Shown: positions 1 through 8,760 of the stretch, in pieces
Position numbering within the stretch: position 1 is the stretch's first letter
Layout: each line of letters starts with the position of its first letter
Origin: Tessaracoccus flavus
Lineage (GTDB): Bacteria; Actinomycetota; Actinomycetes; Propionibacteriales; Propionibacteriaceae
Direction of reading: 5' to 3'
Assembly: GCF_001997295.1 (NCBI RefSeq)
Contig: NZ_CP019605.1
Location: 2,542,001-2,606,000, forward strand
Length of the DNA stretch: 64,000 bases
Notes under the pieces: generated by a model
Seen by the model: only the letters and a program-made list of their open reading frames with translations
Database searches by the model: none
What the model was told of the DNA's origin: nothing
Program-made: the position numbers and the translations under genes

Positions 1-37
1 GAGCTTGTCCGTCGTGCTCCCTGAGCTTGTCGAAGGG
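1..37. repeat. Short GAGCTTGTC repeat, partial at window edge
   Basis: CCCTGAGCTTGTCGAAGGG lies at 19-37, and a second partial GAGCTTGTC starts at base 1, so the window opens inside a pair of these units. I recall this motif as a common dispersed intergenic repeat in high-GC bacteria, but I could not check copy number. No gene overlaps it. Confidence 0.5.
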
Positions 38-52
38 TAACGACCCTGCAGC

Positions 53-86
53 CGATCGCCGCCCCCACATCAGGGGGCGGCGATCG
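53..86. terminator. Perfect 14-bp hairpin, terminator-like
   Basis: CGATCGCCGCCCCC (53-66) pairs perfectly with GGGGGCGGCGATCG (73-86) across the 6-nt loop ACATCA. A T-containing stretch (TCGTCCTGTC) follows on the plus strand, but there is no clean T run. It could end a plus-strand gene to the left of the window. Confidence 0.5.
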
Positions 87-136
87 TCGTCCTGTCGGTC
101 GGACTGACTCAATTCATCGTGCATCACCGCTCAACC

Positions 137-210
137 CTCCACAGTTGCGCTCGATGACACCTCTGAGCGGTAAGCCGCGCTCAGAGCCAGCGTCGAGCGC
201 AACTGTGGAG
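137..210. repeat. Long two-tier inverted repeat downstream of the kinase gene
   Basis: The outer arms CTCCACAGTTGCGCTCGA (137-154) and its exact complement (193-210) form an 18-bp perfect stem. Inside lies a second perfect 9-bp stem, CTCTGAGCG (161-169) with CGCTCAGAG (178-186). The structure begins 32 nt beyond the stop of the minus-strand kinase gene. It may act as a terminator or 3' stabiliser, but it has no U tract. Confidence 0.6.
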
Positions 211-242
211 TGTCGGCGCAGCAGCGTGTGCTTGCGCGACGG

Positions 243-2024
243 TCAGAGCGACCGCTTCCAGGCGTCGACAGAGTTGCGCAATGAGGCGAGAAGCCCATCG
301 AACTCGTCCTTCTGGCCTGAAGCAATGAGCGCTTCGTCGACCGACGAGAGCGCGTCAGAGGCCGCCTGATCGTTGCCCTCACGCAGCGCCCGGGCCAGGT
401 CGCGCAGCCCCGCATCAACGCTCTTGCGCGCGTCCTTGTCGAACTGTCCGCTGGTGGTCGCGTCCTGCACGGCCGAGCTCAGCCGGTCGGCGGCCGCCTG
501 CACGCGGGACCCATCCACCTGCTGCGGCTGTTGGCTCTCCTCCACCGCCGGCGGCTCGGGCTCTGGTTCCGGCTCCGGCTCCGGCTCCGGCTCGGGTTCT
601 GGCTCGGGCTCCGGCTCCGGTTCCGGCTCCGGCTCCGGCTCGGGCTCAGGCTCCGGCGCCGCCACCTGCGTTGCCGTCGGAGCGCTCGGGGATTCGACCG
701 GCGGCTCGACCACCGCGACGGGGGCGGTCGTCGCTGCGGGCGGCGCTGCAGAGGCGGTTGATGGGAGGGATGTGGGGCTTGGACTCGCCGGCGCCGTGGA
801 GGACGGAGGTCCTGCCGAGGAGGGACTCGCGCCGGGGATTGAGCTGAGGGTGGTGGCCACGGGCGTCGGTTCACCGAGAGGTTCGCCGACGGCCTCGCCC
901 GGATCATCGCGGTTGAGGAGCAGCGCGGTACCGGCCACCGCCACCAGAAGCAGGGCGACGAGCGCCGGTAGGAGGCCCCGCCGCCGATCCCTGTCGTCGG
1001 ACGGCTCGACGTCGTCATCGAACGGGCGGTAGACCCCCGTCTCCTCGGCCGCGGCACCCCATTGCTGGGGTGCCACCATCGAGAGTCCGCCGAGGGCGCG
1101 GATGGACGTCTCCTCCTCGTCCCCCGGTTGCCGCGACGGGACCACCGGCAGGATCGCGGTGACCTCGCGCTGTGACGAGGCTGCCAGCGCGGCCGCCACG
1201 TCAGCCGCGCTCTGCGGACGGTGGTCTGGGTTCTTGGCCAGCATCGCCGAGATGACGCGCGCCATAGTCGGAGGCGCATCAGGGCGCGCGGCAGCGACGT
1301 CGGGGATCGGGTCGGTGAGGTGGGCGAGCAGCGTCGCCACGAGAGTGGGGCCCTGGTAGGGCGGCACGCCCGTCAGGAGCGCGTACAGCACGCAACCGAA
1401 CGCGTAGATGTCAGCGCGGTGATCCACCCGCTGCCCCTGGCCCTGCTCGGGGGCCAGGTACGTGGAGGTGCCGAGGACCGCACCGGTGACGGTCAGCGGG
1501 GCGTGGCCCGCCGCCAGCACGTCGTCGACGATCTGGGCGATCCCGAAGTCGAGCACCTTGACGTCACCGGTGTCGGCTCGCGCAATGTTGCCGGGCTTGA
1601 TATCGCGATGGACCAGCCCCGCGTCGTGCGCCGCCCCGAGCGCGTCGCAGACCTGCAGGGCGATCGCCCGCACCTCGTCGATGGGGAGCGGCCCGCGGTC
1701 GCGCAGTTCTTCGGCCAGGGTGGCGCCAGGAAGCAGCTCCATGACGATGAACGGTCGGTCGTCGTCGACGCCGGAGTCGAAGACCGTGATGATGTTGGGG
1801 TGGTTGAGCGCCGCAGTCGCGCGGGCCTCCCTGCGGAATCGCTCCGCCGCGGTGTCGGCGTCCTCGCGCACGATCTCCAGCACCTTCACGGCCACCGCGC
1901 GGCCGAGGACCTGGTCCGTGGCACGGTAGACCGTCGCCATCCCGCCTCGCCCCAGGCGCTCGTGCAGAAGGTACCGGCCGGCCAAGAGGCCGGCCGATTC
2001 CCTGGGGCGCCTCGGCTCGGTCAT
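243..2024 (-). CDS. Membrane-anchored serine/threonine protein kinase
   Basis: A 593-residue bacterial Hanks-type (PknB-like) kinase. The catalytic domain covers about residues 18-285, with a GRGGMATVYRA glycine loop, VAVKVL lysine, HRDIKPGN catalytic loop, DFGIA metal loop and GTSTYLAPEQ activation-segment end. A single membrane segment (about 357-376, LLPALVALLLVAVAGTALLL) separates it from an extracellular tail. That tail is rich in Pro, Ala, Ser and Thr, has a long Glu-Pro dipeptide run (about residues 455-492) and ends in a helical region. PASTA domains, usual in cell-wall-sensing kinases, are absent, so the ligand is unknown. The ATG at 2024 follows a weak AGGGTGG. It lies 82 bp downstream of pntB on the same strand. 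Confidence 0.93.
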   Translation of the reverse strand: MTEPRRPRESAGLLAGRYLLHERLGRGGMATVYRATDQVLGRAVAVKVLEIVREDADTAAERFRREARATAALNHPNIITVFDSGVDDDRPFIVMELLPGATLAEELRDRGPLPIDEVRAIALQVCDALGAAHDAGLVHRDIKPGNIARADTGDVKVLDFGIAQIVDDVLAAGHAPLTVTGAVLGTSTYLAPEQGQGQRVDHRADIYAFGCVLYALLTGVPPYQGPTLVATLLAHLTDPIPDVAAARPDAPPTMARVISAMLAKNPDHRPQSAADVAAALAASSQREVTAILPVVPSRQPGDEEETSIRALGGLSMVAPQQWGAAAEETGVYRPFDDDVEPSDDRDRRRGLLPALVALLLVAVAGTALLLNRDDPGEAVGEPLGEPTPVATTLSSIPGASPSSAGPPSSTAPASPSPTSLPSTASAAPPAATTAPVAVVEPPVESPSAPTATQVAAPEPEPEPEPEPEPEPEPEPEPEPEPEPEPEPEPEPPAVEESQQPQQVDGSRVQAAADRLSSAVQDATTSGQFDKDARKSVDAGLRDLARALREGNDQAASDALSSVDEALIASGQKDEFDGLLASLRNSVDAWKRSL

Positions 2025-2106
2025 GGGGCCACCCTACCTGCGCGTGCTCCCCCAGCCCCAGCCCGAGCGGCCGCGGCGGCAGGCCGGGCAGCAGTAAGGC
2101 CGCTAG

Positions 2107-3504
2107 TCAGACCGCGACTGGCAGGGCGGCGTTGATGGCCGAGACGCTCGTCTTGGCGTCGCCGAAGCACATCACCGTGTTGTCCTTGAAGAACAGCGGG
2201 TTCTGCACGCCGGCGTAGCCCGCGCTCATCGAGCGCTTGAACACGACGACGGTTTCGGCCTCCCACACCTTCAGCACCGGCATGCCGGAGATCGGCAGGC
2301 CGGGCTCCTCAGCGGCGGGGTTGACGGTGTCGTTGGCGCCGATGACGAGCACGACGTCGGTGGAGGAGAAGTCGTCGTTGATCTCGTCCATCTCCTCGAC
2401 GATGTCGTAGGGCACGTGGGCCTCGGCCAGCAGCACGTTCATGTGCCCGGGCAGACGGCCGGCGACGGGGTGGATGCCGAAGCGCACCCGGCAGCCGCGC
2501 GCCTGCAGGGCCTCGGTCAGCTCGGCGACGGGGTACTGGGCCTGGGCGACCGCCATGCCGTAGCCGGGCACGATGATGACGCTCTTGGAGTCGGCCAGCA
2601 TCTCGGCGACCTCCATCGTCGAGGCCTCGCGGTGCTCGCCGTCCTCGGCGCCCTGGGAGCCGGACGTGTCGTCGCCGAAGCCGCCGAGGATGACCGAGAT
2701 GAACGAGCGGTTCATCGCGCGACACATGATGTAGCTCAGGATCGCGCCAGACGCGCCGACGAGCGCGCCGGTGATGACGAGGACGCTCATGTCGAGCATG
2801 AACCCGCTGAACGCTGCGGCCCAGCCGGAGTACGAGTTGAGCATCGAGACGACCACCGGCATGTCTGCGCCGCCGATGGCCGCGACCAGGTGGATGCCGA
2901 GCAGCAGCGAGAGAACTGTGGCGATGATCAGCGGGAGGATCGAATGGCTCGCCACGAACCACCAGCCCAGCAGAGCGAGGGCGACGACGATCCCGAGGTT
3001 CAGCCAGTGCCGGGCCGGCAGCGTGAGCGGCTTGGACGCGAAGCGCCCGTTGAGCTTGCCCCACGCCACGATCGAGCCGGTGAACGTGACCGCACCGATG
3101 AAGACGCCGAGGTAGACCTCGATCGAGTGGAACGCGTCCGAGTTCGGGTTGTCGAGGTACACGTTGTAGCCGACGAGCACCGCGGCCGCGCCGACGAAGC
3201 TGTGCAGCAGGGCGATGAGCTCCGGCATGCCGGTCATCTCGACCTTCCGGGCTCGCCAGATGCCGATGACCGCGCCGATGCCGATGGCCGCGTACAGCAT
3301 GACCGCCGATTCGGGCTGCAGGTTGTGGTTGGCGTAGTCGGTGTAGGCGATGGCGAAGTTCGTCGCGATCAGGGCGAACGCCATGCCCATGATGCCCAAG
3401 GCGTTGCCCTTCTTGGCGGTCTCGTGCCGGCTCAGCCCGGCCAGAGCCAGGATGAACATCAGGCCGGCGGCGATGTAGGTGGCGTCGATGAAGTTGCTCA
3501 GCAT
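2107..3504 (-). CDS. pntB: NAD(P) transhydrogenase, beta subunit
   Basis: The 465-residue membrane subunit of proton-translocating transhydrogenase, which moves hydride between NADH and NADP+ using the proton gradient. The first 270 or so residues hold many hydrophobic helices. The soluble C-terminal NADP(H)-binding domain has [12 protein letters not shown], followed by [10 protein letters not shown] and the conserved end around NPLFFKDNT and FGDAK. I chose the ATG at 3504 ([14 protein letters not shown]) because it gives the family's usual start. It lies 4 nt after the pntA stop, so the two are cotranscribed and probably translationally coupled. Confidence 0.96.
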   Translation of the reverse strand: MLSNFIDATYIAAGLMFILALAGLSRHETAKKGNALGIMGMAFALIATNFAIAYTDYANHNLQPESAVMLYAAIGIGAVIGIWRARKVEMTGMPELIALLHSFVGAAAVLVGYNVYLDNPNSDAFHSIEVYLGVFIGAVTFTGSIVAWGKLNGRFASKPLTLPARHWLNLGIVVALALLGWWFVASHSILPLIIATVLSLLLGIHLVAAIGGADMPVVVSMLNSYSGWAAAFSGFMLDMSVLVITGALVGASGAILSYIMCRAMNRSFISVILGGFGDDTSGSQGAEDGEHREASTMEVAEMLADSKSVIIVPGYGMAVAQAQYPVAELTEALQARGCRVRFGIHPVAGRLPGHMNVLLAEAHVPYDIVEEMDEINDDFSSTDVVLVIGANDTVNPAAEEPGLPISGMPVLKVWEAETVVVFKRSMSAGYAGVQNPLFFKDNTVMCFGDAKTSVSAINAALPVAV

Positions 3505-3508
3505 GGCG

Positions 3509-5041
3509 TCAGGCCCTCCGGAACATGTTGAGCATCCGCGCCGTGACGGTGAAGCCACCGAACACGTTGATGCTTGCGATGAGAACGGCGATGAACGCGA
3601 GGATCTTGACGGTCCAGCTGTCGCTGGCCAGTTGCGTCATGGCGCCGACGATGATGATGCCCGAGATGGCGTTGGTGACGCTCATCAGCGGCGTGTGCAG
3701 GGCGTGGGTGACGTTCCAGACGACGTAGTAGCCGACGACCACCGCGACAACGAAGATGCCGAAGAGACCCACCAATCCGGGCGGCGCGAAGGTGAGCGCG
3801 CCGATCATGGCCAGCGAGCCGATCCCCACGGCCAGCACCTGGTGCCACCAGGGCCTGGGCGGCTTCGGTGGCGCGGCGGGCAGCGGCGCCACCTCCTTCG
3901 CGGCGGGCGCGGGAACAGCCGCCACCTGCACCGCGGGCGGCGGGAACGTCACTGCGCCCTCGTGCGCCACCGTCATGGTGCGGATCACCTCGTCGTCGAA
4001 GTCGACGACGGCGCGGCCGTCCTTCTCCGGCGTCATGAGGCCCAGCGCGTTGACGAGGTTGGTGCCGTACAGCTGGGACGACTGGCCCGGGAGCCGGCTC
4101 GCGAGGTCGGTCCAGCCGATGATCGTGACGCCGTTGGCGGTGGTGTAGGCCTCGCCGGGGCGGGTGAGCTCGCAGTTGCCACCGCCCAGCGCCGCGAGGT
4201 CGACGATCACGGAGCCGTTCTTCATCGAGTCCACCATGTCGGCGGTGATGAGCTTCGGCGACGGGCGGCCCGGGATGGCGGCGGTCGTGATGATGATGTC
4301 GGTGACCGGTGCCTGCTCGGCGTAGAGCTCGGCGGCGCGCGCGGCGTAGTCGGCTCCCACCTCCTTGGCGTAGCCGTCGGAGCTGACGCCCTGATCGGCC
4401 TGCGCGACGTGGAGGAAGGTGGCCCCCATCGATTCGACCTGCTCGGCCGTCTCGGGGCGCACATCCGTGGCGCTCACCACCGCGCCCATCGAGTTCGCGG
4501 CCCCGATCGCAGCCAGGCCCGCGACGCCCGTCCCGGCGACGAGGACCCGCGCAGGGGGCACCTTGCCGGCTGCGGTCACCTGCCCGGTGAAGAAGCGTCC
4601 GAAGGCGTGTGCCGCCTCGACGACGGCGCGGTAGCCCGAGATGTTGGCGAAGGCGCTCAGCGCGTCGAGTGACTGCGCGCGCGACGTGCGCGGGACCATG
4701 TCCATGCTGAGGGCGGTGATGCCCCGCGCTGCGTACTGGTCGGCGACGTCGGGGTTCTGCCGGGGGAAGAGGAACGAGAAGAGGATCGCACCGCGCCTGA
4801 CCAGCGCGAGCTGGTCCGCCGTCGGGGCGTTGACCGTCAAGACGATGTCGGCACCCCAGGCCTCGGCGGTATCGACGACCCGCGCGCCGGCGTCGGCGTA
4901 CTGCTGGTCGTCGAACGCAGCGAGCGCACCCGCACCCGCCTCCACCAGCACCTCGTAGCCGAGTTTGAGCAACCCCTCGATCGTCTTGGGGGTGGCTGCG
5001 ACTCTCGTGTCGGCAGCCTCCTTGGGCACACCAATCTCCAT
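3509..5041 (-). CDS. pntA: NAD(P) transhydrogenase, alpha subunit
   Basis: A 510-residue PntA of the single-chain type found in E. coli. The NAD(H)-binding region comes first, starting [18 protein letters not shown] and with [17 protein letters not shown] as the Rossmann loop. A Pro/Ala-rich linker (about 385-400) leads to a C-terminal block of four membrane helices. The ATG at 5041 is preferred over an in-frame extension to 5200, because that extension only reads through the intergenic 20-bp repeat array. PntAB probably supplies NADPH. Upstream lies repeat locus A. Confidence 0.96.
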   Translation of the reverse strand: MEIGVPKEAADTRVAATPKTIEGLLKLGYEVLVEAGAGALAAFDDQQYADAGARVVDTAEAWGADIVLTVNAPTADQLALVRRGAILFSFLFPRQNPDVADQYAARGITALSMDMVPRTSRAQSLDALSAFANISGYRAVVEAAHAFGRFFTGQVTAAGKVPPARVLVAGTGVAGLAAIGAANSMGAVVSATDVRPETAEQVESMGATFLHVAQADQGVSSDGYAKEVGADYAARAAELYAEQAPVTDIIITTAAIPGRPSPKLITADMVDSMKNGSVIVDLAALGGGNCELTRPGEAYTTANGVTIIGWTDLASRLPGQSSQLYGTNLVNALGLMTPEKDGRAVVDFDDEVIRTMTVAHEGAVTFPPPAVQVAAVPAPAAKEVAPLPAAPPKPPRPWWHQVLAVGIGSLAMIGALTFAPPGLVGLFGIFVVAVVVGYYVVWNVTHALHTPLMSVTNAISGIIIVGAMTQLASDSWTVKILAFIAVLIASINVFGGFTVTARMLNMFRRA

Positions 5042-5100
5042 GCTGAAACCGTATCGGTGACCCTCCCGAGGTATCCGCCGGGGTGGGCTTTCACGCTCAT

Positions 5101-5266
5101 TGCCAACAGTCTCGACCAAACGCCAACGGCTTGGACTCAACGCCAACGGTTCCGACCCGACGCCAACGGCTTGGACCCAACGCCAACAGAGAAGAGCCAC
5201 CGCTGCCGAAAACCAGCGACGCCCGCGAAATCTCGCGGGCGTCGCTGGGTCTGGTTGGCGTTGGCG
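5101..5266. repeat. 20-bp phased CGCCAACGG array, locus A
   Basis: Units beginning TGCCAACAG or CGCCAACRG start at 5101, 5121, 5141, 5161 and 5181, an exact 20-nt period, with a degenerate unit at 5201. A 28-bp palindrome core follows at 5217-5244. Inverted units (GTTGGCG 5254-5260, TTGGCG 5261-5266) lie beyond it. The 10-11 nt between motifs is semi-conserved (cttggacYcaa). The array lies between the 168-residue gene and pntA, so it is probably transcribed with them. Confidence 0.85.
5213..5248. terminator. Palindrome core of locus A
   Basis: CCAGCGACGCCCGCGA (5213-5228) pairs perfectly with TCGCGGGCGTCGCTGG (5233-5248) around AATC. The 28-nt core recurs at loci B and C. It could form a strong stem-loop in RNA, but no U tract follows, so terminator function is uncertain. 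Confidence 0.5.
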
Positions 5267-5292
5267 TCGCTCGACAGGCGGCTAGGCGGGCG

Positions 5293-5799
5293 TCACTCCG
5301 GGTAGTTCGTGGCTTCGGGGTCGACCGAGGCGTCTGCCTCCGCGTGCTGGGATGGAACGTCCACCGGATCGCCCGACGGCGCACTGCCGTCGGCGGGTCG
5401 ATCGGCCTTGGCGCGGCCACGGTCTGCCATGTCCTTGTAGCCCTTGGTCAGCTCGTCGACGAACTTGTCGATCTTCTCCCTCAACTGCGCGAGGAAGTCC
5501 TTCGCGCCGGGATCGTGGTCGGCGTCCGGGTGGGTCTCGGCGTACTGGCGCTTCTGGTCCTCGTAGAACTCCTTGGCCTTCTCGCCCACCAGACCAGCGA
5601 AGCCGACGGCCGCATAGGCGGCCTCGTTGGCCAGCTTCTTGAAGTTCTCACCCAGCTGATCGGGGTTGGGGCGGTGCGACTCGGACTTGTCGACGTCCTC
5701 GTGGCGCGGCTGCTCGTCGGGCTGGACGAATTCGGCGTCGTGGACGGCGTCCTCGTACATCCCCTCGCCCTGCGGCTTATCGGTGTTGTAGTCGGTCAT
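5293..5799 (-). CDS. Small acidic hypothetical protein
   Basis: A 168-residue protein of unknown function. It is strongly acidic and hydrophilic at both ends. The middle (about 60-125) looks helical, with an Ala/Gly-rich stretch (AAYAAVGFAGLVGEKAKEF) and then a charged amphipathic region (FLAQLREKIDKFVDELTKGYK). There is no signal peptide or clear membrane segment. The ATG at 5799 is preceded by GGAAGGAG at good spacing, which rules out the longer in-frame start. It stands alone between ldh and pntA on the same strand. The helical core loosely recalls surface- or granule-associated proteins, but I assign no function. Confidence 0.75.
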   Translation of the reverse strand: MTDYNTDKPQGEGMYEDAVHDAEFVQPDEQPRHEDVDKSESHRPNPDQLGENFKKLANEAAYAAVGFAGLVGEKAKEFYEDQKRQYAETHPDADHDPGAKDFLAQLREKIDKFVDELTKGYKDMADRGRAKADRPADGSAPSGDPVDVPSQHAEADASVDPEATNYPE

Positions 5800-5882
5800 G
5801 TGCAAGCTCCTTCCGGCTTTCTCCCTAGTCTGCCCCCTATCGGTGCCAGCCACAGGCGGAACTCCCCCCATTCGACCCTGAT

Positions 5883-6833
5883 TCAGAACCCGAGGCGGCG
5901 CACCACGCTCCGGATCGAGTCTGCGCTGGCGCGCAGTTTGTCGAGCTCGTCGTCGGAGACGGGCAACCGGAGCGCCTGGCGGACGCCGCCGGCACCGAGG
6001 ATGTGGGGCACGGACATGCAGACGTCGCTGATGCCGTGCCAATCGTCGAGCAGCGACGAGACGGACAGCACCGCGTTTTCGTCGCGGAGGATCGCCTGGA
6101 TGATGCGGGTGCCGGCGAGGCCGATGGCGTAGTTGGTGGCACCCTTGCCGTCGATCACCTCGTAGGCGGCGCGCACCACGCGATCTGCGATCTCGTCACG
6201 CTTGGATTCGCCCAGTTGGCCCGTCTGATGCTCCCACTCGTTGAGAGGCACCCCGCCGATCGCCGCGGTGCTCCAGAGCGGCGTCTCGCTGTCGCCGTGC
6301 TCCCCACAGATGTAGCCGTGGACGTTGCCCACCGCCACCCCGCACTCCTTCGCCACGAGCCAGCGCAGGCGCGACGAATCGAGGACGGTCCCCGACCCGA
6401 ACAACTGCCCTGCCGGTAGACCCGAGATCTTGAGCGCGGCCTGGGTGGTCACATCGACGGGGTTGGTCACCATCACGAAAACAGCCTCGGGCGACGCGTC
6501 GACGAGCGGCGGAATCATCTTCTTCATCAGATCCACGGTGTGCTCGGCGAGATCCATCCGAGTCTCGCCGTGCTTCTGCTTGGCTCCGGCGGCCACGACG
6601 ACGACGTCGGACCCTGCGGTGACGGCGACGTCAGCCGACGCGTCGATGCTGACCGAGGGCAGGAACTGGCTGCCGTGCGCGAGATCGAGGGCTTCCGCTC
6701 GCACCTTCTTCTCGTTGATGTCATGCAGCACCACCTCGCTGGCCACGCCCCGGATCAGTGCGGCGTAGGCGAGCGAGGTGCCCACCGCGCCAGCCCCGAC
6801 GACGGCCAACTTCGTACTCGCGCGCTTGCTCAT
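5883..6833 (-). CDS. ldh: L-lactate dehydrogenase
   Basis: A 316-residue NAD-dependent L-lactate dehydrogenase interconverting pyruvate and lactate. The N-terminal Rossmann motif is VVGAGAVGTSLAY, with an acidic residue after the second strand (VVLHDINEKK). The substrate loop GETRMDLAEH carries the catalytic arginine. VTNPVDVTT follows, and GEHGDSE contains the proton-relay histidine. Length matches the family. It is more like LDH than malate dehydrogenase by the loop around GETRMDL. It stands alone and is divergent from the AbiEi-like gene across a 101-bp gap. Confidence 0.95.
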   Translation of the reverse strand: MSKRASTKLAVVGAGAVGTSLAYAALIRGVASEVVLHDINEKKVRAEALDLAHGSQFLPSVSIDASADVAVTAGSDVVVVAAGAKQKHGETRMDLAEHTVDLMKKMIPPLVDASPEAVFVMVTNPVDVTTQAALKISGLPAGQLFGSGTVLDSSRLRWLVAKECGVAVGNVHGYICGEHGDSETPLWSTAAIGGVPLNEWEHQTGQLGESKRDEIADRVVRAAYEVIDGKGATNYAIGLAGTRIIQAILRDENAVLSVSSLLDDWHGISDVCMSVPHILGAGGVRQALRLPVSDDELDKLRASADSIRSVVRRLGF

Positions 6834-6934
6834 GTCAAGAAGTCTGCCACACCCGTTGGGCGCGCCCCCGGTGAGCTATCCACAGGCGTGCGGGGGCGTG
6901 GGAAAAGTGTGGGGCCGCTGCAGATGATGCGGGC

Positions 6935-7852
6935 ATGAGCATTGCGCCGCTGATCAGGCACTCCGACCTCGTTGCCCGCGGGCACGATCCGAACGAGATC
7001 CGTTCGCTCGTCAGAAGCGGTCGTCTGCACAGGGTCCGCCACGGGGTCTACTCGTACGACCGCCCCGCGGGGATGGACGCTCACCTCCAGCTGCTCCGGG
7101 CGACGGTGCCCATCGTCGACGCCGGCAATGTCATCAGTCACGCCTCGGCGGGGGTCCTGCACGGCCTCCCCGTCCCGGCCGAGTACCTGGACCGGGTCTG
7201 GATGACGAGGCGTTCGCCCGGCCACGGCGATCACGGCAAGCAGCTCGTCGTTCGGCACACGCCGATCCACGACGACGAAGTCCGCCTCAGCTCTTATGGT
7301 CCCGTTACCTCGTTATCGAGAACAGCGTCAGACCTCGCCCGCACACTCGAGCCCAGATGGGGCCTAGCGGCGGTGGACGCAGCGCTACGTCTGGGCACCT
7401 CGGAGGCGGACCTCTACTCGTCGCTCGCCCTTCATCCCAAGCTTCGCGGAACCCGGCGAGCGCGGCACATCATCCGGATCTGTGACGCCCGCGCCGAGTC
7501 GCCGGCTGAATCCATCAGCCGCTACCACATGCGCACAGCCGGTCTCCCACTTCCCGAGCTCCAGTACGACCACTTCGACGCCGACGGGGTGTTCGTCGCC
7601 CGCAGCGATTTCTTCTGGCCCGAGTACGGACTGGTCGGCGAGGTCGACGGTGCTGGGAAGTACGAGGAGCTACTTCGCCCCGGTCAGACCCCCACCCAGG
7701 CGATCATGGCGGAGAAGCGCCGCGACGAGGCGCTCCGGTCCCTCGGCCTCTGGGTGATTCACTGGGACTGGCAGACCGCCAACGACGAGGCTGCCCTGAC
7801 CGTGCTGCTAGCCGGCGCCCTTCGTCGACAGGCCGGCCGGCTCGCGGGCTGA
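6935..7852 (+). CDS. AbiEi-type antitoxin domain protein with DUF559-like nuclease fold
   Basis: A 305-residue protein. The N-terminal region (about 5-95: DLVARGHDPNEIRSLVRSG, LHRVRHGVYS, SHASAGVLHGLP) matches the winged-helix AbiEi type IV antitoxin pattern. The C-terminal half (about 185-300), with RSDFFWPEYGLVGEVDGAGKY, looks like the DUF559/VSR-like fold with D-x(n)-E-x-D/K residues. No AbiEii nucleotidyltransferase toxin lies next to it, so it is an orphan. Such solo proteins are common in actinobacteria and their role is unclear. The ATG is at 6935. The gene converges on repeat locus B. Confidence 0.8.
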   Translation: MSIAPLIRHSDLVARGHDPNEIRSLVRSGRLHRVRHGVYSYDRPAGMDAHLQLLRATVPIVDAGNVISHASAGVLHGLPVPAEYLDRVWMTRRSPGHGDHGKQLVVRHTPIHDDEVRLSSYGPVTSLSRTASDLARTLEPRWGLAAVDAALRLGTSEADLYSSLALHPKLRGTRRARHIIRICDARAESPAESISRYHMRTAGLPLPELQYDHFDADGVFVARSDFFWPEYGLVGEVDGAGKYEELLRPGQTPTQAIMAEKRRDEALRSLGLWVIHWDWQTANDEAALTVLLAGALRRQAGRLAG

Positions 7853-7903
7853 GCTGCGACCAGAGGCGCAGAAGCGCCCGACGTCGACAATCAAGTGGGG
7901 TAA

Positions 7904-8302
7904 CGCCCACCTGTTGCGGCGAACGCCCACGGCAGGGTAGTGACGCCAACGGTTTGGCCGGAACGCCAACGGTTGGCCGTGACGCCAACCTCTAGAGGCG
8001 AACGCCAACGGGTTGGCCGGCACGCCAACGGATAGAGGCGAACGCCAACGGACAGACGCGAACGCCAACCGACAGACCCAAAAGCCAACCGACAAGGCAT
8101 TACGCCGACTATACCCATCGACGCCCGCGAGATCTCGGGGGCGTCGATGGGTATGGTTGGCGTGTTGGACGGCGCACTGGCGTACCGGTCAAACCGTTGG
8201 CGTTCCGGTCAAGCCGTTGGCGTTCTCGAGAATCGTTGGCGTCTGCCTCGGGACCGCTGGCGTACCGGTGAAACAGTTGGCGTTCTCAGCAAACGATTGG
8301 CG
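7904..8302. repeat. 20-bp phased CGCCAACGG array, locus B (largest)
   Basis: Eleven forward units start at 7904, 7924, 7944, 7964, 7983, 8003, 8023, 8043, 8063, 8083 and 8103. Most read CGCCAACGG or CGCCAACC; the first two read CGCCCAC. A palindrome follows at 8111-8154. Eight inverted units then end in GGCG at 8162, 8182, 8202, 8222, 8241, 8262, 8282 and 8302. The period is 20 nt with only one-base slips. The whole is a roughly 400-bp imperfect inverted repeat between two convergent genes, the AbiEi-like gene and hspR. It has no coding capacity of its own. Confidence 0.9.
8111..8154. terminator. 44-bp palindrome at the centre of locus B
   Basis: ATACCCATCGACGCCC on the left matches GGGCGTCGATGGGTAT on the right. 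The whole 44 bp is symmetric except for one central mismatched pair around GAGATCT. The shared 28-nt core is 8119-8146. It sits where the dnaK operon (from the right) and the AbiEi-like gene (from the left) both end, so a bidirectional terminator is possible, though U tracts are missing. Confidence 0.5.
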
Positions 8303-8330
8303 TTATGGCAGCCGGGGGCGGGGCATCGCG

Positions 8331-8753
8331 TCAGCGGGACGACGGCGGAAGCGCCAGCCGCGGGGCCGGGCGGAAACGTCCGCGGTGGACGGCGCCGCTG
8401 CTCTCCGCGGTGAACAGTCGTGCGCCGGCCCCGTGGGCCTGGAGCCGCTGCACCATCTCGGTCAGCCGCTCCACCTGATCACGGAGACCGTCGACCTGCT
8501 CCTCGAGCGCCAAGATGCGGCGGATTCCCTCGAGGTTGATCCCCTCGTTCTGGCTGAGGTGCTGCACGTGCCGCAATTTCGCTATGTCGCGCAGCGAGTA
8601 CCGACGACCGCGACCACGCGAGCGCTGCGGGACCACCAGGCCGAGCCTGTCGTAGCCCCGCAGCGTCTGCGCGTGCATGTCGGCGAGCGACGCGGCCACC
8701 GAGACGGTGAAGACCGCGGCGTCCGGATCGAACGGCTGTGGCAGAGAGGTCAT
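8331..8753 (-). CDS. hspR: HspR, MerR-family heat-shock repressor
   Basis: A 140-residue repressor of the dnaK operon. The MerR-type DNA-binding domain is at about 14-85 (TVSVAASLADMHAQTLRGYDRLGLV, then RRYSLRDIAKLRHVQHLSQNEGINLEGIRRIL). A coiled coil follows (about 85-112, LEEQVDGLRDQVERLTEMVQRL). In actinobacteria HspR binds HAIR inverted repeats with DnaK as co-repressor, and three such sites lie upstream of dnaK here. It is the last gene of the operon, 7 nt after the dnaJ stop. The ATG is at 8753. Confidence 0.95.
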   Translation of the reverse strand: MTSLPQPFDPDAAVFTVSVAASLADMHAQTLRGYDRLGLVVPQRSRGRGRRYSLRDIAKLRHVQHLSQNEGINLEGIRRILALEEQVDGLRDQVERLTEMVQRLQAHGAGARLFTAESSGAVHRGRFRPAPRLALPPSSR

Positions 8754-8760
8754 GGCTCAC

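Noticed and set aside
3509..5200. Longer pntA start at 5200
   Set aside because: The extra 53 codons only translate the intergenic repeat array; MEIGVPKEA at 5041 is the family start.
5213..5248. Confident rho-independent terminator
   Set aside because: The stem is strong, but neither strand shows a T run, so it is listed only as a possible one.
7904..8302. CRISPR array
   Set aside because: Period is only 20 nt, the conserved part is 9-10 nt, the spacers are semi-conserved, the orientation flips at a central palindrome, and no cas genes are present.
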